Shown piece after piece: positions 60,156-64,000 of a stretch of 64,000 nt of DNA. The translations under genes and the position numbers were made by a program. This DNA comes from Drosophila persimilis. Its lineage: Eukaryota; Arthropoda; Insecta; Diptera; Drosophilidae. The notes beneath the pieces are model-generated. The model did not search any database. It had not been told where the DNA came from and saw nothing but the letters and a program-made list of their open reading frames with translations. The stretch is from contig NW_020825288.1 in assembly GCF_003286085.1 (NCBI RefSeq), forward strand, positions 6,510,001-6,574,000. The letters are read 5' to 3'. Numbering within the stretch: position 1 is the first letter of the stretch; the number at the start of each line of letters is the position of its first letter.

Positions 60156-61394
60156 ATGTTTCGTAGTGTGCCCATCCTGCCGCTCCTTTACGGGGCTCGC
60201 AGCCTGTGGGATTACCAAAGCCGGAGTCTCGGCTTCCCCGTTCTGCAGGCCTCCGGGACAGCCGATGATTTCTGCGAGATTCCCCTGGAGCAGCGGCAGA
60301 AACGGGGTCCTCACACCCACCATCGCGCCCACTTTCGGGAGATGCGAATCCTGGAGTACGAGAATCGTTTGCGCCTGTACTCCAGCCCGGAGAAGGTGTT
60401 CCGGTATTTTGCCACCATCAAAATGAAGCACAAGTCCGGCCGTTGGGAGGTGTACATGACGCCGCCGGACTTTATGCGGGCCATAACGCCGGGCTCCCGC
60501 CGTCAGCCGGAGAGCCTGGGCCTGGACAAGTTCTACAAAGTATCGGAGGGGCATATGCACAAGCATCGCTGCTCATCGTTGAGCGACAACAGCATATTCT
60601 ATAGCTTCCAGAAGGACGGACTCCTGAGCTTCGGGGACTATCTGTTTCTGGTGATGCTGCTGTCCGTGCCGGAGCGTTACTTTGAGCTGGCCTTTCGCCT
60701 GTTCGACGTCAATGGTGATGGGAATCTCTCGCACGATGATATGAACTTGTATCTATCGAAAGTCTGCCAGGGGGATGGTTCGGTGAGGAATATGAACGTA
60801 AACCAATACTTTTTCGGGCCCAATCTCGATCAGAAGCTCAATGTGAATGTCTTCCTGGAGTTTCAGCGAAAGCTGGCCAGCGAGGTCCTGCTGCTGGAGT
60901 TTCAGGCCCTTCTGAAGAGCTCCAAGACGGTGATCAGCGAGGTGGCCTTTACCAAAATGCTGATGGCCTACTCCACGGCCAGCAGCATGGAACGTGCCAC
61001 AATGCTGCATCGCGTCCAGGAGAAGTACAAGAATTCCGATAAGGGCGTGACACTCGATGAGTTTCTGACCTTCTTTCGGTTCCTCAAGGATGTGGCCGCC
61101 GTGGACTCGGCCCTCACGTTCCACTATCTGAGCGGGGCGGATATCTCGCGTCAGACCCTGCGGCACATTGCCCACGTGGTGGTCGGTGTGCATCTGACCG
61201 ATCATATTATTGATATCATTTTCACCATCTTCGATACGGACGATAATGGTATACTGAGTCGCACAGATTTCTTCGAGACGCTGCGCGATCGCTTTGCCCG
61301 ATCACCGAAGCGGAAGTCCCCCCATCTGGCCGCCCTGATGGGCATTGCCTGTAGGTGTGCCACCCAGGTGTTTGTCGATCGATATTTGCACTGA
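60156..61394 (+). CDS. MICU1-like mitochondrial EF-hand protein, single exon
   Basis: This 412-residue protein matches the MICU1/2/3 family, which sits in the mitochondrial intermembrane space and gates the calcium uniporter MCU. Visible family blocks are EYENRLRLYSSPEKVFRYF (68-85), MTPPDFMRAITP (101-112), LGLDKF (121-126), FGDYLFL (159-165), LFDVNGDG (182-189), YFFGPNL (218-224) and LEFQRKL (234-240). EF-hand 1 is residues 184-195 and EF-hand 2 is 360-371; both have Asp at loop position 12, where MICU1 has Glu. The N-terminus has Arg 4, 15 and 23 and few acids, consistent with a presequence. The family's polybasic stretch is reduced to QRQKR (46-50). Cys399 and Cys401 lie where MICU1 has the Cys that bonds MICU2. 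The ATG is fixed by an in-frame TAG at 60144-60146. It is shorter than human MICU1 (about 476 residues) and has no intron, suggesting a retrocopy (inference). The frame is intact, with GC-rich third positions. Family membership is near certain; which paralogue it is remains uncertain. Confidence 0.95.
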   Translation: MFRSVPILPLLYGARSLWDYQSRSLGFPVLQASGTADDFCEIPLEQRQKRGPHTHHRAHFREMRILEYENRLRLYSSPEKVFRYFATIKMKHKSGRWEVYMTPPDFMRAITPGSRRQPESLGLDKFYKVSEGHMHKHRCSSLSDNSIFYSFQKDGLLSFGDYLFLVMLLSVPERYFELAFRLFDVNGDGNLSHDDMNLYLSKVCQGDGSVRNMNVNQYFFGPNLDQKLNVNVFLEFQRKLASEVLLLEFQALLKSSKTVISEVAFTKMLMAYSTASSMERATMLHRVQEKYKNSDKGVTLDEFLTFFRFLKDVAAVDSALTFHYLSGADISRQTLRHIAHVVVGVHLTDHIIDIIFTIFDTDDNGILSRTDFFETLRDRFARSPKRKSPHLAALMGIACRCATQVFVDRYLH

Positions 61395-61719
61395 GATGCG
61401 CTCCAAAGGCTTTTAGCAGGTCCCCCCTCCCCCCGCCTGGGGGATCCAAGAACAAAGAGGTGGCACGTCAATTGAGGCTACGACAGGAGATGAAGTTGGA
61501 GTTGGAGTGGTGACTAGATGCTGCACAAAAGCGCAGTCTGTTTGCCTTCGACTTGAAACGTTTCAACTTCAGGCGAAGAAGCGCCGTGCCTCTCCCCGCC
61601 TTGCCGCACCGCCCCGTCAAGTGGAAACAAGTTGAAAAATGAAGCGAACCTCAAGGATGAAATCCATTTTGTTGTCTCGACACTTGAGCGGCGTCTGCCA
61701 AGAGTGTTGCGAAAATTCA

Positions 61720-61727
61720 AATATAAA
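61720..61727 (+). terminator. Possible poly(A) signal (AATATA/TATAAA variant)
   Basis: No AATAAA occurs within several hundred bases after the MICU1-like stop codon. The first plausible variant signal is AATATAAA, about 330 bases downstream. AATATA is a known weak Drosophila polyadenylation hexamer. Its use here is inferred. Confidence 0.25.
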
Positions 61728-61747
61728 ACAGATTCTTACAAAGCCGT

Positions 61748-61789
61748 ACCCGAAACCCGTAACCCGTTACCCGTAACCCGTTACCCGGG
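61748..61789. repeat. Heptamer ACCCGNN x6 (C3-tract array)
   Basis: ACCCG starts at 61748, 61755, 61762, 61769, 61776 and 61783, with alternating TA and TT spacers. On the - strand this gives GGG tracts separated by four bases, which fits a G-quadruplex pattern (C-rich i-motif on the + strand). It lies 3' of the MICU1-like gene. Confidence 0.9.
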
Positions 61790-62189
61790 GTCGACCACGT
61801 AGCTTACATGACTTTGAACTTTTATCACCTGCTGCGAGTGCGAGTGGGTGGTCTGGGTGTGTGACCAAAACAATTTTAAATACTTGCGGTGCCACGCACC
61901 CTGGGAATGGCTTTGGCACTTCATTGACGTTGCTTCCTGATGGCTGTGCCCCTCTCTATGGAGCTCCTCAAACGCTAAAACAATAGTGCTCTATGTGGCA
62001 CACACGCGCACTTTATTGGTCCATTTGCCGGGACGACAATTTGGTGGTCACAAGGGCCAGAAATTCTCCAGATACTTGTATCTTTTTACTGCCCCGAAAT
62101 GTTGAAAGTGAAGTTCTGAGCAATTAATTTAAGCAGACAGAAGCGAAGAAGATGTTTTGCATAATCTTCAGTAAGGGTCAGAGGTCGGA
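61790..62189. other. Non-coding spacer 3' of the gene
   Basis: GC-balanced sequence with no open frame of note and no recognised element before the next AT-rich island. Confidence 0.6.
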
Positions 62190-62998
62190 AGGCATATAAT
62201 TTGTTTCATACAAATTTTGAACTAAAAATTAATTATTAATATTTATTATTAAAATCAGATATAATTTAATGACATATTTCAATTGAACTAAATTAAAAAA
62301 CGTAATTATTGTACTAAAAATTTTAAATTAATTTAACAAAGTTTTGATTTTAATTATATATTTTCCGTTTTGTATTAATTTTAATTAAAAAAAGTTTAAA
62401 AATAATCCTAAAAAAAAATATAAATAAATAACTCACTTTTATTTTCTCTGATTTCTATAAATAAAATACGAAATTTTGTTTTAAATAAACGAATATTTAA
62501 TTTCAGTTTAATTTTTATCTTCCATTTCAACTATTTTAAAAATTATTTTTGAAATCTTTCTATATTTTATAAAATTAGTATCAATTAAAACAAAATTAAA
62601 TTTGTTAAAAAAAAAATTAATTTTTTTATCTTTACTCTGTAATAATTTTTGTATAATTATATTATTGTAATTGTAATTAATAATTAATAATTGTAATATT
62701 TGTATAATTGTATAAGTTTTAAAATTATAAAGTATTTTTGATAAGTAAAATTATTTGTATTTTCTTTAGTTTGTAGAATTAAAAAAAGGAAATTATATTT
62801 TACAAATTTTAAAAATAATTTTCAATACAGATTTCATTTTGTTGTTTTAACCGCATTTTTTTTAATAATATAGTAACAAATTATTATTTAAAATATTAAA
62901 AATTGTTTTTATGTAAATTTTCTGTTAAAACAATCAAAAATAAGACATATAAAACAATTTATTTGTGATAATTGGATAATACAAATTTAACATGCTCC
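62190..62998. repeat. AT-rich island 14
   Basis: AT-rich low-complexity sequence without a clear repeat unit; short ATTAATAATTGTAAT stretches recur near 62680. A GGGATACCC hexamer pair marks the right border at about 63000. Confidence 0.65.
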
Positions 62999-64000
62999 GG
63001 GATACCCATTGAAAAAATACCCATATGTGACTTTTATCGACTTTCATTATTTTGAAAGTAATAACTCTTTTTTTACGTTTTTTATGGTAAAGAGTGACCC
63101 AATCTGGGAGGCTCTGATGTATAATTCTTGCAGAAAACGAAACGCCTGCCTTTGAAACAGTGTCTGGACAATACTTATTCAAAAAAGACCCTGTTCTGTC
63201 CGTGTGACTGATAATGTCAGGTCAAGAGCCGACATCGATTCCCTGTTGGCCGTCCAGTTATTGGGGAAGCGGAAGGGGTGGGGGTAGGGGAAGGGGTAGG
63301 GGATGACAAGGGCAACCTGCGAGCGCTCCCTGAGTTTAGGCCCTCATAAACATGCCGACGTTGCCGCCCCGGCAACTTTCGCACTTCACTTTACAAGAAT
63401 CAAACTCGTGTTCATGCCGGCACACGTGTGCAGGTGTAAGGCAGTTGCCCGGATACGGATACGCCTCTCCGCGCAGTTGTCTGTGCGGGAAAACTTTGGG
63501 GAAAACTCAACGCAACGCCAACGTCAGGGAAGTGCGATAAAAATAAACATGCTAGTTGAGTCGCACAAAAGTTTCGTTGGAAAAGCAACCGCAAAGATTG
63601 CAAAATTATTAAGAAATGCCACAGAACTAAGCTTCGAGCTGGGGGTAAAAATCAATTAAGTTGGCCAACACACGGCCCTGGCAGCTGGTAAGCCATAAAT
63701 CAAAAATTATCATTCAACAATTGTTGGCTTTTGTCCGAAGGTCGAACGATATCTATCTTTGTATCTATTTGTTCGAAATTAGTTCGTCCGAGTGTGGTGT
63801 GTAATCGAAAAATCTGCCGCAACTGTCAATGGGATTTCCTTATGAATAAGTCAGAGGCATTTCGAAATTCTAATAAATACTGACCAACGCAGGCTGGCGC
63901 AAAAGCCGAAAAGCTAAAAAGGCAAAAAAGGCATTTTCAAATTGCTCACATTTTTTTGCCTAAATTACTTTCTGCTCCAAACTCCAAGCCGGGGCCCACT
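62999..64000. other. Non-coding spacer
   Basis: No gene recognised. A G-rich GGGGTGGGGGTAGGGGAAGG tract lies near 63276-63302. A 118-codon + frame at 63303-63659 shows no family features. Confidence 0.6.

Noticed and set aside
60102-61205. - strand frames antisense to the MICU1-like gene (154 and 150 codons)
   Set aside because: Shadow frames of a strongly supported + strand coding sequence.
61748-61789. Telomere-like heptamer
   Set aside because: Drosophila telomeres are not simple heptamers and this is a six-copy internal tract; treated as a simple repeat.

Overview
The window looks like insect, most probably Drosophila, nuclear DNA that is almost entirely non-coding. The signs are dense (CA)n, (CAG)n and (GAGA)n microsatellites, TCAGT-type initiator motifs beside GAGAG clusters, AT-rich blocks alternating with GC-rich spacer, and no bacterial-style gene packing. 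The species cannot be fixed from this sequence. Long pure C or G runs (up to 25 bases) are unusually frequent.

Only one protein gene is firmly supported. It is a single-exon, 412-residue MICU1-like EF-hand protein on the + strand at 60156-61394, probably a mitochondrial calcium-uptake regulator. Both of its EF-hand loops end in Asp instead of the usual Glu. The other ~60 kb has no recognisable exon, tRNA, rRNA or transposon protein. It may be a large intergenic region or a long intron of a gene whose exons lie outside. Two weak exon candidates (about 37.1-37.4 kb and 45.17-45.30 kb) are listed at low confidence.

The non-coding DNA has clear structure. Fourteen AT-rich islands of 0.5-1.7 kb (near 0.3, 5.9, 15, 18.2, 20.9, 29.5, 31.5, 34.8, 39.4, 46.6, 53.7, 56, 57.7 and 62.2 kb) punctuate GC-rich spacer. 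Nearly all carry visible degenerate tandem repeats, but the unit differs from island to island. Three are bracketed by inverted copies of a short motif of the form ACACTCGGAGAAAA, and many borders carry GGGTATAC/GTATACCC half-palindromes.

A separate GC-balanced dispersed repeat occurs twice in the same orientation (25.40-25.78 kb and 49.84-50.62 kb). The second copy is expanded by internal ~200-bp units. Another GC-rich tandem block fills 41.6-42.6 kb. At 10484-10586 an ungapped 33-bp inverted repeat with a 37-nt loop folds better as + strand RNA than as - strand RNA, which makes it the best candidate for an undescribed RNA hairpin. GAGA-rich promoter-like stretches lie near 7.5-8.2 kb and 20.8-20.9 kb.
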